Position numbers and translations under genes: made by a program. Source: an uncultured Clostridia bacterium (GTDB lineage Bacteria; Bacillota; Clostridia; Christensenellales; Aristaeellaceae). Taken from it: 64,000 nucleotides of DNA. Shown here in pieces: positions 23,478 to 31,476 of this stretch (the first letter of the stretch is position 1; the number at the start of each line of letters is the position of its first letter). The notes beneath the pieces are model-generated. The model had not been told where the DNA came from. It saw nothing but the letters and a program-made list of their open reading frames with translations, and searched no databases. The stretch spans positions 1 to 64,000 of the forward strand of contig CAMKJS010000009.1 of the NCBI GenBank assembly GCA_946413245.1. Direction: 5' to 3'.

Positions 23478-25238
23478 TTATTTGATGTAGTCCAGCGCGC
23501 TCTGCGCGGCGATCCGGCCGAAGATGACGATATCCGCGACCGCGTTGCCGCCCAGGCGGTTTCCGCCGTGCACGCCACCGACGACCTCACCCGCGGCGAA
23601 CAGGCCCGGGATCGGCTGGCCTTCGGTGTTGATGACCTGTGCCGCGGTGTCGATCTTGATACCGCCCATGGTATGGTGGATACCGGGAGCGATCTTGATC
23701 GCGTAGTACGGCGGGGTCGTCAGATCCGCGTTCATGCCGGTGGTACGGCCGAACTGGGTATCCCGCTGATTCCTGACGATTTCGTTCCAGTCAGCCAGCG
23801 TCTTGGCCAGCACGGCGGGATCGATTCCCAGCTGCTCCGCCACGCCTTCGATCGTGTCCGCCTGCACGGTCAGGTTGGCCTTCACGTATTTCTCGATGGC
23901 CTTCAGATGATCCCGCAGGTTCTGGTCGAAGATGATATAGGCGTACTGGCCTTCCTGCTCCAGCTCCGCGGCGGAGACCGCGTCGCGGGTCAGCAGTTCG
24001 TTGACGAAGCGCTCGCCCTTTTGGTTCACCAGGATGGCGCCGTCGCCGCGGACGGATTCGGTAATCAGCATGGAGGTACTCTGCTCGACCGTGGGATGGA
24101 GCTGGATCTGCTCGATATCCACCAGGTCCGCGCCCAGCTTCTGGGCCATCACGATACCGTCGCCGGTCGCGCCGGGAGCGTTCGTGGTTACGGTTCCCTT
24201 CAGGTCGGGCCGGTACTGGGTATACATGTCCTCATTGGCGCCGAAGCCGCCGCAGGCCAGGATCACGGCCTTGCAGGAGATGGTGTAGTAAGCGTCCTCG
24301 CCTTCAGCCTTCAGGCCGCAGATTTTTCCGTCCGCGTCCGTCAGCAGCTCGGTTGCCTTCGTGTTCAGCATCACGTCGACCCCCAGGTCCGCCAGCTTGG
24401 CGGAGAAGCGGTCCACCAGGAAGCTGCCCACGCCGGAACCGTCCTCCGGGGCATGAATACGGTTCACGGAAGCACCGCCGGAGAAGGAAATCTTCGGCAG
24501 CTCCGCGCCGATGGAATCCAGCCAGTCGATCGCTTCGGCGGAGCTGTTGGCCATCACGGCGACCAGCTCGGGATCGTTCAGGGCGTGGCCGCCCTTCATG
24601 GTATCCGCCGCGAACAGGGCGGTGGAATCCTCGATGCCCTGTTCCTTCTGATAATGGGTTTCCGCGGCGTTCATGCCGCCGGTAGCCTTCGTGGTGTTTC
24701 CGCCCACATAGGGCATTTTCTCCAGAATCAGGAAATCCTTGCCGGCCTGCTGCAGCATGATGGCCGCGGCCATGCCGGCGCCGCCCGCCCCGACGACCAC
24801 GATCTCGGTCTCCAGTTCTTTGGCTTCCTTGACGATGTCTTTACCGCCCGCGTCCCTGCGGAGCGCGTCCAGCTGCGCGATATCCGCGCCGGCGAGCGTC
24901 AGCGCTTCCGTCGCCGCCTTGATGATCGCGTTACTGGTCACCGTGGCGCCGCTCACAGCGTCCACATTGGGCGTCTGTGCGGCCAGAATCGCCTCTGACA
25001 GCTTCGAGGCGGCGGTTCCGCCCAGCTCGGGGGTTTCACCGGTCGCGTCAATCAGCACGTTCAGGATTTCGGTCTCGCTGACGGTGATCACAACCTTGAC
25101 CGGCACGAACAGGCCCTGCGCCTGGGCACCGTAGACTCCGGGGACAAACAGTGCTTCCACCGGCTGCGCTTCCGCGAAGGCCGCGGTCACGCTGCACAGC
25201 AGAAACAGGGAAAGAATCAGGCAAACGAGTTTTTTCAT
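23478..25238 (-). CDS. Secreted FMN-binding/FAD-dependent fumarate-reductase-like flavoprotein
   Basis: 586 aa; CAGGAGGA precedes the ATG at 25236-25238. Residues 1-23 are a signal peptide (MKKLVCLILSLFLLCSVTAAFA). An FMN_bind domain (about 30-118) carries the flavinylation motif DAVSGAT, with Thr99 the predicted covalent FMN site. An FAD_binding_2 domain starts with VVVGAGGAGMAAA (147-159) and ends GGVHGGNRLGGNAVADIVIFGR. This is the layout of extracellular fumarate/urocanate-type reductases that receive electrons from the membrane. It has no haem motifs. The ApbE flavin transferase it needs is not in the window. It stands alone, with an extended -10 TGCTACAAT near 25291. Confidence 0.9.
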   Translation of the reverse strand: MKKLVCLILSLFLLCSVTAAFAEAQPVEALFVPGVYGAQAQGLFVPVKVVITVSETEILNVLIDATGETPELGGTAASKLSEAILAAQTPNVDAVSGATVTSNAIIKAATEALTLAGADIAQLDALRRDAGGKDIVKEAKELETEIVVVGAGGAGMAAAIMLQQAGKDFLILEKMPYVGGNTTKATGGMNAAETHYQKEQGIEDSTALFAADTMKGGHALNDPELVAVMANSSAEAIDWLDSIGAELPKISFSGGASVNRIHAPEDGSGVGSFLVDRFSAKLADLGVDVMLNTKATELLTDADGKICGLKAEGEDAYYTISCKAVILACGGFGANEDMYTQYRPDLKGTVTTNAPGATGDGIVMAQKLGADLVDIEQIQLHPTVEQSTSMLITESVRGDGAILVNQKGERFVNELLTRDAVSAAELEQEGQYAYIIFDQNLRDHLKAIEKYVKANLTVQADTIEGVAEQLGIDPAVLAKTLADWNEIVRNQRDTQFGRTTGMNADLTTPPYYAIKIAPGIHHTMGGIKIDTAAQVINTEGQPIPGLFAAGEVVGGVHGGNRLGGNAVADIVIFGRIAAQSALDYIK

Positions 25239-25445
25239 GGCTTTTCCTCCTGTTCTGTTTTCGGTCGCAACGAAAAAGATTTCCGCAGTTATTGTAGCAG
25301 AAAAAGAACCGGAGAGCAAACAATTTTTTTCAGAGAGTGCTGCCATCCGCCCGGGCGGCTGCGTAGAATACTGTGTCAGGCGTGAAACCTGACAGGATTC
25401 GGAAAGAAAAACTGCTGTAAAAACGCGTGCTTTTTTCCGGAAAGC

Positions 25446-25474
25446 ATGACAAAAACCTGCTGCAGTGCTATAAT
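25446..25474 (+). promoter_or_regulatory. Promoter of the BcrA-type ABC operon
   Basis: -35 ATGACA (25446-25451), 17-base spacer, -10 TATAAT (25469-25474), 48 bases before the ATPase start. Confidence 0.75.
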
Positions 25475-25521
25475 GCACACGTTTGAAACTGCGGCGCAGG
25501 CCGCGAGGCATGGAGGGTATC

Positions 25522-26442
25522 ATGGAATACATTCTGGAAACCCAGGGGCTGACCAAGGTATACGGCCAGAAAGAGGCAGCCCGGGATGTGAACCTGCACA
25601 TCCGGGAAGGGCAGATCTACGGCCTGATCGGGCGGAACGGCGCGGGGAAAACCACGATCATGCGCATGATCAGCGGCTTGTCCACGCCGACCCGGGGCAG
25701 CTACTCCCTGTTCGGGAAAACCGGGTACGAGATGGGAAAGATGCTCAAATACGTGGGGGTGCTGATCGAGCATCCCGGGCTGTATCCGAAGCTTTCCGCA
25801 TATGAGAATCTGAAGATCAAGTGCCTGGCTATGGGGATCAAGCCCCAGGGATACGTGGAGGAGCTCCTGAAGGGCGTGGGCCTGGAAAACACGGACAGGA
25901 AAAAGGGCGCGGGTTCCTACTCCCTGGGCATGAGGCAGCGGCTGGGCATCGCCCTGGCGCTGGTGGGCGAGCCGAAAATCATTATTCTGGACGAGCCCAT
26001 CAACGGTCTGGATCCTCAGGGCATCGTGGAGGTGCGGGAAACGCTGGTGCGCCTCCGGGACGAGAAGGGCATCACCGTCATGGTGTCGAGCCACATCCTG
26101 GATGAGCTCAGCAAGGTGGCTGACGCCTACGGCATCATCAACGAGGGGACCCTGCTGGACGAATTCAGCGCGGACGAGCTGCATCTGCGCAGCGGCCAAT
26201 ACGTGGTCGTCCGGACCGGGGACAACGCCGGCGCGGCGGAAGCACTGAAGGGAATCGGGGTCGGGAAGATCATCGCGGAGCCTGACGGCAGCCTGCGGGT
26301 GGAAGATCAGCTGGACAACACGGCGGCCATGGCCAAGGCCATTGTGGACGCCGGGATCGGCCTGGAGGAGATTTACCTGCGCACCATGTCCCTGGAGGAC
26401 TATTATCTCGGCGTGACGGGAGGAGGGAAGCACAATGGCTAA
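25522..26442 (+). CDS. ABC exporter ATP-binding protein, BcrA/lantibiotic-immunity type
   Basis: 306 aa from the ATG at 25522 preceded by GGAGGG. Walker A is GRNGAGKT (37-44), the signature loop is SLGMRQRLGIALAL in place of LSGGQ, Walker B is IIILDEPINGLDP, and the H-loop follows in MVSSHIL. A C-terminal extension of about 90 residues is typical of BcrA/NukF/SpaF proteins that protect against bacitracin or lantibiotics. It overlaps the permease gene by eight bases. No lantibiotic genes or BceRS-like regulators are nearby, so the exported compound is unknown. Confidence 0.9.
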   Translation: MEYILETQGLTKVYGQKEAARDVNLHIREGQIYGLIGRNGAGKTTIMRMISGLSTPTRGSYSLFGKTGYEMGKMLKYVGVLIEHPGLYPKLSAYENLKIKCLAMGIKPQGYVEELLKGVGLENTDRKKGAGSYSLGMRQRLGIALALVGEPKIIILDEPINGLDPQGIVEVRETLVRLRDEKGITVMVSSHILDELSKVADAYGIINEGTLLDEFSADELHLRSGQYVVVRTGDNAGAAEALKGIGVGKIIAEPDGSLRVEDQLDNTAAMAKAIVDAGIGLEEIYLRTMSLEDYYLGVTGGGKHNG

Positions 26443-27205
26443 TCTGATCAGAATGGATCTGTACCGCCTGGTCAAGTCGACCAGCTTCCGGGTCTGCGCG
26501 ATCCTCGCGTTTGTGCTTGCAATGTCTCAGACGCCCTTGCTCTGGGGGCTGACCATGGTGACGCGCATGTTCTCCGAGGAAGTGTCAGTATTTCCGAAAA
26601 CCGCGAACCTGACGGAGATCATCGGCAATCCGCTTCCCTTCCTGAACGGAATGCTGGTGATGCTGTCCGCCTGCTCCTTCTTCTACGCGGACGTGGAGAA
26701 CGGATACATCAAGAATATCGCCGGGCAGATGCCGAAACGGGGTTTCACCGTGCTGTCCAAATACTTCGTGATGATTCCCCACAACCTGTTCTTCATGCTG
26801 GTGGGAGTGATCGGAACCCTGGTCGGCACGGTGTTCCTCCAGCAGATCGTTCCCGGTGGGAACGTGTTCGACAGCGTCGTCGTTTTCCTGATGAGGTTCC
26901 TGCTGCTCCAGAGTATCTGTACGATCCTGATTCTGGTGACCGCGGCGTTCCGGAACAAATCGCTGGGCACTGTCCTGGCCGTGCTCTTCGGCATGGGGCT
27001 GCTGGGGCTGGTCTACGCGGCGCTGAGCTCGGGAATCAGCCAGCTGCTGCGCCTGGAGAACTTCTCCCTCAACGATTATATGCCGGATCAGCTGCTGGGC
27101 CTCCCGAATCCCCCCGTCGTCAAATCCATCCTGGTTTCCGCGGTCACTACCGCAATCTTCCTGCCGGTGTCGATCAGGGTGTTCGACATGCGGGACGTAA
27201 AATAA
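26435..27205 (+). CDS. ABC-2-type permease partner of the BcrA-like ATPase
   Basis: 256 aa; GGGAGGAGGG precedes the ATG, which overlaps the ATPase gene. Six predicted membrane helices, the first near 20-40, then about 68-88, 115-140, 160-178, 188-208 and 232-250. The start LIRMDLYRLVKSTSFRVC is the usual cytoplasmic lead-in of the family. It forms the membrane channel for the ATPase encoded just before it. Confidence 0.85.
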   Translation: MANLIRMDLYRLVKSTSFRVCAILAFVLAMSQTPLLWGLTMVTRMFSEEVSVFPKTANLTEIIGNPLPFLNGMLVMLSACSFFYADVENGYIKNIAGQMPKRGFTVLSKYFVMIPHNLFFMLVGVIGTLVGTVFLQQIVPGGNVFDSVVVFLMRFLLLQSICTILILVTAAFRNKSLGTVLAVLFGMGLLGLVYAALSSGISQLLRLENFSLNDYMPDQLLGLPNPPVVKSILVSAVTTAIFLPVSIRVFDMRDVK

Positions 27206-27298
27206 TTCTTCCGTACTGCCAGATGCCTGTCCGGAGACGTATGAACAGATGAACAATCCAAAGAACGATAATCAATAAAAAGAAAGAAGGAGAAAAAC

Positions 27299-27751
27299 AT
27301 GAGTACTTACGAAAAGAAAAAGGGCGGCACTTCTATCCTGGGGATTATTCTTGGCATCGTCGGCGCGGCTGCCGGCCTGATCCTGCCGTGGATCGGCGGC
27401 GTGATCGGAGCGGCGATTTCCGGGATCCTGGCTTTGGCCGCGATCCTGCTGGGAATCAGAACGATGAAGAATTCCGGCAAAGGCCGAGGCGCGATCACCT
27501 GCGGCGTTATCGCCATTATTCTGGCGATCCTGATGACGACCACCTCGATCGGACTGTTCACCAAGATCCGGGACGAAGCGAAGGCGAGGGAAGACGTTCC
27601 CCTGGTGGCTCAGTTCGCGAGTCAGCCGTATCTGGGCTTTGTCGGTATGATCATGAACGTTCCGCAGGACAAGGAGACCCAGGACGAGTTTACAAAGCAG
27701 CTGGATCTGATGGTCAAGGAAATAACTGATAGCTCGAAAACAGCGAAGTAA
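27299..27751 (+). CDS. Small membrane protein, DUF4190-like
   Basis: 150 aa; GAAGGAG precedes the ATG. A Lys-rich N-terminus is followed by three Gly/Ala/Ile-rich helices (about 12-34, 35-52 and 67-86), the second and third separated by a polar turn RTMKNSGKGRG. This resembles DUF4190-type small membrane proteins. The last 60 residues are soluble and charged. It sits 93 bases after the ABC permease and before a strong terminator, so it may be the third gene of that operon. Function unknown. Confidence 0.75.
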   Translation: MSTYEKKKGGTSILGIILGIVGAAAGLILPWIGGVIGAAISGILALAAILLGIRTMKNSGKGRGAITCGVIAIILAILMTTTSIGLFTKIRDEAKAREDVPLVAQFASQPYLGFVGMIMNVPQDKETQDEFTKQLDLMVKEITDSSKTAK

Positions 27752-27765
27752 GAAACCGTAACATG

Positions 27766-27793
27766 AAAAAGCACCCCGGCCGGGTGCTTTTTT
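27766..27793. terminator. Bidirectional intrinsic terminator
   Basis: GCACCC (27771-27776) pairs with GGGTGC (27782-27787), flanked by A5 upstream and T6 downstream, between two convergent genes. Confidence 0.9.
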
Positions 27794-27805
27794 CATGCTG
27801 CGGTT

Positions 27806-28699
27806 TCACGTCATTTTGTCGAGGGCTTCCATCACTTCCCGGGCCCAGGTGCCCGGATTGCCGCTCAGGGAAACCTCTTCGGCTTCCCTGGAGCCGGTGA
27901 GGGTCCGGACGATCAGGTTGTTGTCGATATGGACGGTGGAACGGTACTGATTTTCCATCAGCTTTTTCAGATCACCGCTGGGATCGATCCCGCGGGCGTC
28001 CTTCCGCCCGGTGCCGGTGATGATCCCGGCCAGGCGGACGCTGCAGTACTTGAAATACCAGCGGATATGCTCCACGGAACAGTATTTCGCGGTGTACACC
28101 CAGATATCGTATCCGTGGTCGGTCAGATACCGGAAGAGCGCCGGAACTCCCTGCCGGAGCCTTTCCCGGAACACATGGTTCAGCGGGAAAGGCATGGGCT
28201 TCTCCAGATGAGCGTCTCCCGGTGCGCCGAAGACCACCTCGTCCAGATCCAGCGAGACCCGCTTGTCCGTTTTACTGTCCTGAATCATTTTCCTGATATC
28301 CTTCTCCTGGGTCAGGTTGACGATTTTGACGCTTACGGATGTCATACCGCTCCGGAACGCGGCTGCCCAGCGATGGTGCCCGTTCAGGATCAGATACCCG
28401 TCCGGCCGGGCTCTCTGCACCATCAGCGGATCGTAAGTCTCGGAAGACTCCGTGCCCGTGCCGGATTTGAAAAACACATTTTTCTTGTATTGCTGCTCAT
28501 ATTTTGCAATGATTCCATAGTTCGGCCCGATTTCCGGAGAGCAGAACTCATCGTCCGGATTCGGGTGAAGCGATATAGTCTGGGCATGCCGGATCAGCGC
28601 GCGGCGCAGAAAACCGGCCCTGACCGGATAATAAACCCCTTTGACCCGGTTGATTTCCTGCTCCAGAAACGTCTGAAACTGGATCGGTTCGCTTTTCAT
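27806..28699 (-). CDS. ParB/Srx-like domain fused to a HAD-like domain, unknown role
   Basis: 297 aa from the ATG at 28697-28699, which follows CAGGAGGCGG. The N-terminal half has a ParB/sulfiredoxin-type core: DGYLILNGHHRWAAAFRSG (about 115-133) with the GHHR motif. The C-terminal half begins SLDLDEVVFG (about 163), which matches HAD motif I (DxDxV), and continues with YDIWVYTAKY and VHIDNN as later HAD-like motifs. I do not know a characterised protein with this fusion. It might act on nucleotides or a small protein; that is a guess. A -10 TATAAT at 28753-28758 (minus strand) may drive it. Confidence 0.7.
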   Translation of the reverse strand: MKSEPIQFQTFLEQEINRVKGVYYPVRAGFLRRALIRHAQTISLHPNPDDEFCSPEIGPNYGIIAKYEQQYKKNVFFKSGTGTESSETYDPLMVQRARPDGYLILNGHHRWAAAFRSGMTSVSVKIVNLTQEKDIRKMIQDSKTDKRVSLDLDEVVFGAPGDAHLEKPMPFPLNHVFRERLRQGVPALFRYLTDHGYDIWVYTAKYCSVEHIRWYFKYCSVRLAGIITGTGRKDARGIDPSGDLKKLMENQYRSTVHIDNNLIVRTLTGSREAEEVSLSGNPGTWAREVMEALDKMT

Positions 28700-28842
28700 G
28701 TTCCGCCTCCTGAAAAATGAATTTGAGAACATCGCGCGCATCATTCTGACAGATTATACCATCAGAACGCGGTTTGGGGAAGAACGAGCTTTTCATTTTG
28801 CATGTGCTGACAGCGCCTCCGCTGACATACCGGCAGGGACAT

Positions 28843-28871
28843 TTGCAAAAAGACGCCGAAACTGCTATGAT
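28843..28871 (+). promoter_or_regulatory. Promoter of the potassium-channel gene
   Basis: -35 TTGCAA (28843-28848), 17-base spacer, -10 TATGAT (28866-28871). A 19-base stretch around the -10 is identical to the promoter of the M28 peptidase at 31402. Confidence 0.75.
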
Positions 28872-28968
28872 GTCCAAAAATCGCGGCGTTCCGGAACCGG
28901 CATCAGGGAATAATACAGCAATTGTTCCCGGCAGCGTCTGCCGGCGGGACCGCGCGGAGGTGAACCGG

Positions 28969-29910
28969 GTGACAGACAAAACAAAGGCGTTTAAGCAGCG
29001 TGTTTTTGAAATTATCAGCAAGGCGGAAGACGGGGATGTGGCCAGCGCCGTTTTTGACTGGACCATTACGATTCTGATCGTTCTCAGTATTCTCTCGATT
29101 ATCCTGGAATCCTTCGCGAGCCTGAACTACCGCTATTATACCGTTTTTCGCGCGTTTGAAACGGTTACGGTTGTGGTTTTCACCGTCGAATACCTGCTGC
29201 GGATCTGGACGGCGGACATGCTGTATCCGGAGGCAAAGCACCCGCGCCTGAAATATGTTTTCTCTCTCATGGCCATCATCGACCTGCTGGCCATTCTGCC
29301 GTTCTATCTGCCCTTCATTTCCGGAGATTTCCGCTTCCTTCGCATGATGCGCCTGTTCCGCCTATTCCGGCTGCTGCGCGTGCTCAAGCTCGGCAGGTAT
29401 TTTGACGCGCTGCAGGTGATCGTGAGCGTGATCCGAACATCCAAAGCCCAGTTGATCATGTCTGTCGTGATCTGCTTCTTTGTCATGCTGTTTTCGGCGA
29501 TCATCATGTACACAGTGGAGTACCCGGTGCAGCCGAAGCAGTTTCCGAACGTGATTACCTCCCTGTGGTGGGCGATCTGCACCCTGACCACAGTGGGTTA
29601 TGGGGACGTATACCCGATCACCGCGGTCGGACGGTTCTTTGCCGCTGTGATCAGCCTGGTCGGGATCGGAATCATCGCGATTCCCACCGGCATTATCGCG
29701 GCCGGGTTCGACCATGTGATCAGCGGCGAAGAGAAGAATACGCCGGAAGCGGCGAAAGGGAAACCGGAGATCGCTCTGGACAGGATGAGCGAAGGCGAGC
29801 TGCTTTCCCTGCAGGCAAAGGTGGCGGAACGCCTGAAGGAATACGGGCATACCACCACCCTCACGGTCCGCGGAAAGGAATCTCCGGCTGAAACAGACAA
29901 AGACCCCTGA
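28969..29910 (+). CDS. Voltage-gated potassium channel (Kv-type ion transporter)
   Basis: 313 aa from the GTG at 28969, five bases after a full GGAGGTGA; longer in-frame ATG starts upstream have no site and would include the promoter. Six membrane helices: S1 near 28-48, S4 is the arginine-rich voltage sensor FRFLRMMRLFRLFRLLRV, and the pore loop carries the selectivity filter TTVGYGDVYP, followed by S6. The C-terminal 60 residues are cytoplasmic and acidic. It forms tetramers conducting K+. Monocistronic, with a terminator whose stem includes the stop codon. Confidence 0.92.
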   Translation: MTDKTKAFKQRVFEIISKAEDGDVASAVFDWTITILIVLSILSIILESFASLNYRYYTVFRAFETVTVVVFTVEYLLRIWTADMLYPEAKHPRLKYVFSLMAIIDLLAILPFYLPFISGDFRFLRMMRLFRLFRLLRVLKLGRYFDALQVIVSVIRTSKAQLIMSVVICFFVMLFSAIIMYTVEYPVQPKQFPNVITSLWWAICTLTTVGYGDVYPITAVGRFFAAVISLVGIGIIAIPTGIIAAGFDHVISGEEKNTPEAAKGKPEIALDRMSEGELLSLQAKVAERLKEYGHTTTLTVRGKESPAETDKDP

Positions 29911-29927
29911 AGGAGCAGGGGCCTTTT
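29904..29927. terminator. Terminator after the potassium-channel gene
   Basis: CCCCTG (29904-29909) pairs with CAGGGG (29916-29921), then CCTTTT; the channel's stop codon begins inside the stem. Confidence 0.75.
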
Positions 29928-29943
29928 GTCTTTATACTGACGG

Positions 29944-31284
29944 TTACTTAAACACAGCCTTTTTCGGCATACCTTTCTTCAGCAGCAGCTTTTTATAGGT
30001 TTTTGCCATGCCCTTCGGACAGGTGACGGTGGGCTTGCTGTAAATGCCCTTGAAGGCGTTGGCGCCGACCGTGCCGGATTTCAGCAGTTTGGTTTTGATC
30101 ACGATGGTTTTCAGCTTTGCGCATCCGGCGAAGGCATTCTTCCCGACGGTTTTCACCTTTGCGCAGAGCGTGATCTTTGCCAGCACCCTGCATCCTTTGA
30201 AGGCGTTCGCCCCGATCGTCTTTACCCCGGAGCCGCCCTTCACTGTTTTCAGCTTTACGCACCCGGCAAAGGCGTTCTTACCGATCTCCGTTACCTGATC
30301 CCCGATGGTGACGGCGGTCAGCTTCGCCAGGTCTTCACAGGCGCCGGCAGCAACGGTGGTGACCCTGTACGACTTCCTGTTGGCCTTGACCGCGGCGGGG
30401 ATCTTCAGAGTGGAAACCGTCTTTTTCGCCGGCCTCAAAAAGATGGCGGTCTTCTTTCCGTGGTTCAGGGCATATACGCCGCCGCTGAAGGTGATTTCGT
30501 CCACATCTTCAGGCGGTTCCGGCGTAGGTTCTTCGGTGGATTCCGGTGTCGGCTCCGGCGTGGCGGTTGCCGTAGGCGCTTCCGTAGGTTCTTCCGTAGG
30601 CCCGGGTGTCGGCGTCGGGCTGGGCGGAAGCGTGGTGCAGAGGGGCATTGCCACAAAGACAGGGTATCCCTCGATCCCGCTGTATTTCTCCGCGTACTCC
30701 TCCGCTCTTCCGCCGGGAAGATAATATACGGTCAGATTGGGACAGTTGTAGAAGGTATAGGTCATCCAGTAGGTATTGATTCCTTCGAGGTACAGTTCCT
30801 TCAGGAAGCTGCCGCTGGCGAAAGCAGTGCAGGCCAGATACTTTACCGAGGAGGGAACCGTCCAGGTGTTCCCGGTTTTCGCACAGGGGTAGTTGATGAG
30901 AATCGACTTGTCTTTATTGTACAGAACGCCGTTCACATCGCAGAAATACGCGTTGTCCGAATCCACATAAACGGCCTTCAGATCATAGCAGTAGGAAAAG
31001 CAATAAGCCCATTCGCTGGCTGTGGGATCCGGGCCGAAATAGGTAACGGTTTCGGGAAGGCTTACCGAGGTGATCCCGGCCTGCCCGAAAAAAAGCTCCC
31101 GCGCCAGATTGGTGACCGTGTACCCGTCGATCTCATCCGGAATGACGATGTCTCCGGTCAGCGTACAGCCGGTAATGCTTGCGGTCCCGTCCTCCAGCAG
31201 TTCATAACTGAAATCGTCCGCGAATGCGGAGACGCATACAATCAGCAGCAGGAATACCGCGATGGTTCCGAAGATCCGTTTCAT
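29944..31284 (-). CDS. Secreted BspA-like LRR_5 protein with Pro-Thr-Glu linker
   Basis: 446 aa; GCGGAGGG precedes the ATG. Residues 1-22 are a signal peptide (MKRIFGTIAVFLLLIVCVSAFA). Residues 25-205 hold LRR_5-like repeats without the calcium motif of its relatives. A Pro-Thr-Glu linker spans about 225-262. The last 185 residues are LRR_5 repeats (IGKNAFAGC, IGANAFKGC, VGKNAFAGC) ending in the shared tail GMPKKAVFK. Likely a surface-exposed binding protein, paralogous to the genes at 0-2.2 and 45.9 kb; this is the only tail-bearing copy on the minus strand. Confidence 0.85.
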   Translation of the reverse strand: MKRIFGTIAVFLLLIVCVSAFADDFSYELLEDGTASITGCTLTGDIVIPDEIDGYTVTNLARELFFGQAGITSVSLPETVTYFGPDPTASEWAYCFSYCYDLKAVYVDSDNAYFCDVNGVLYNKDKSILINYPCAKTGNTWTVPSSVKYLACTAFASGSFLKELYLEGINTYWMTYTFYNCPNLTVYYLPGGRAEEYAEKYSGIEGYPVFVAMPLCTTLPPSPTPTPGPTEEPTEAPTATATPEPTPESTEEPTPEPPEDVDEITFSGGVYALNHGKKTAIFLRPAKKTVSTLKIPAAVKANRKSYRVTTVAAGACEDLAKLTAVTIGDQVTEIGKNAFAGCVKLKTVKGGSGVKTIGANAFKGCRVLAKITLCAKVKTVGKNAFAGCAKLKTIVIKTKLLKSGTVGANAFKGIYSKPTVTCPKGMAKTYKKLLLKKGMPKKAVFK

Positions 31285-31401
31285 AACAATCCCTCCGCGT
31301 GTTCATACTTTGACAGCATAATTCTGTTCAGATATTCGATATCCGTTCCCCGGGTTCCTGCATGAATCATCGGGAATGGCTGGCAACCCGCCGGCTCCCC
31401 G

Positions 31402-31430
31402 TTGCAAAACAGGGCTGAAACTGCTATGAT
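31402..31430 (+). promoter_or_regulatory. Promoter of the M28 peptidase gene
   Basis: -35 TTGCAA (31402-31407), 17-base spacer, -10 TATGAT (31425-31430); near copy of the promoter at 28843. Confidence 0.75.
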
Positions 31431-31476
31431 GTCCACAACACAGTGCTTCGGAAATAATGGAAGGAGAGATAAACCC

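Noticed and set aside
28774-28968. Longer K+ channel N-terminus
   Set aside because: The extra codons cover the -35/-10 promoter and have no ribosome binding site, while GGAGGTGA lies just before the GTG at 28969.
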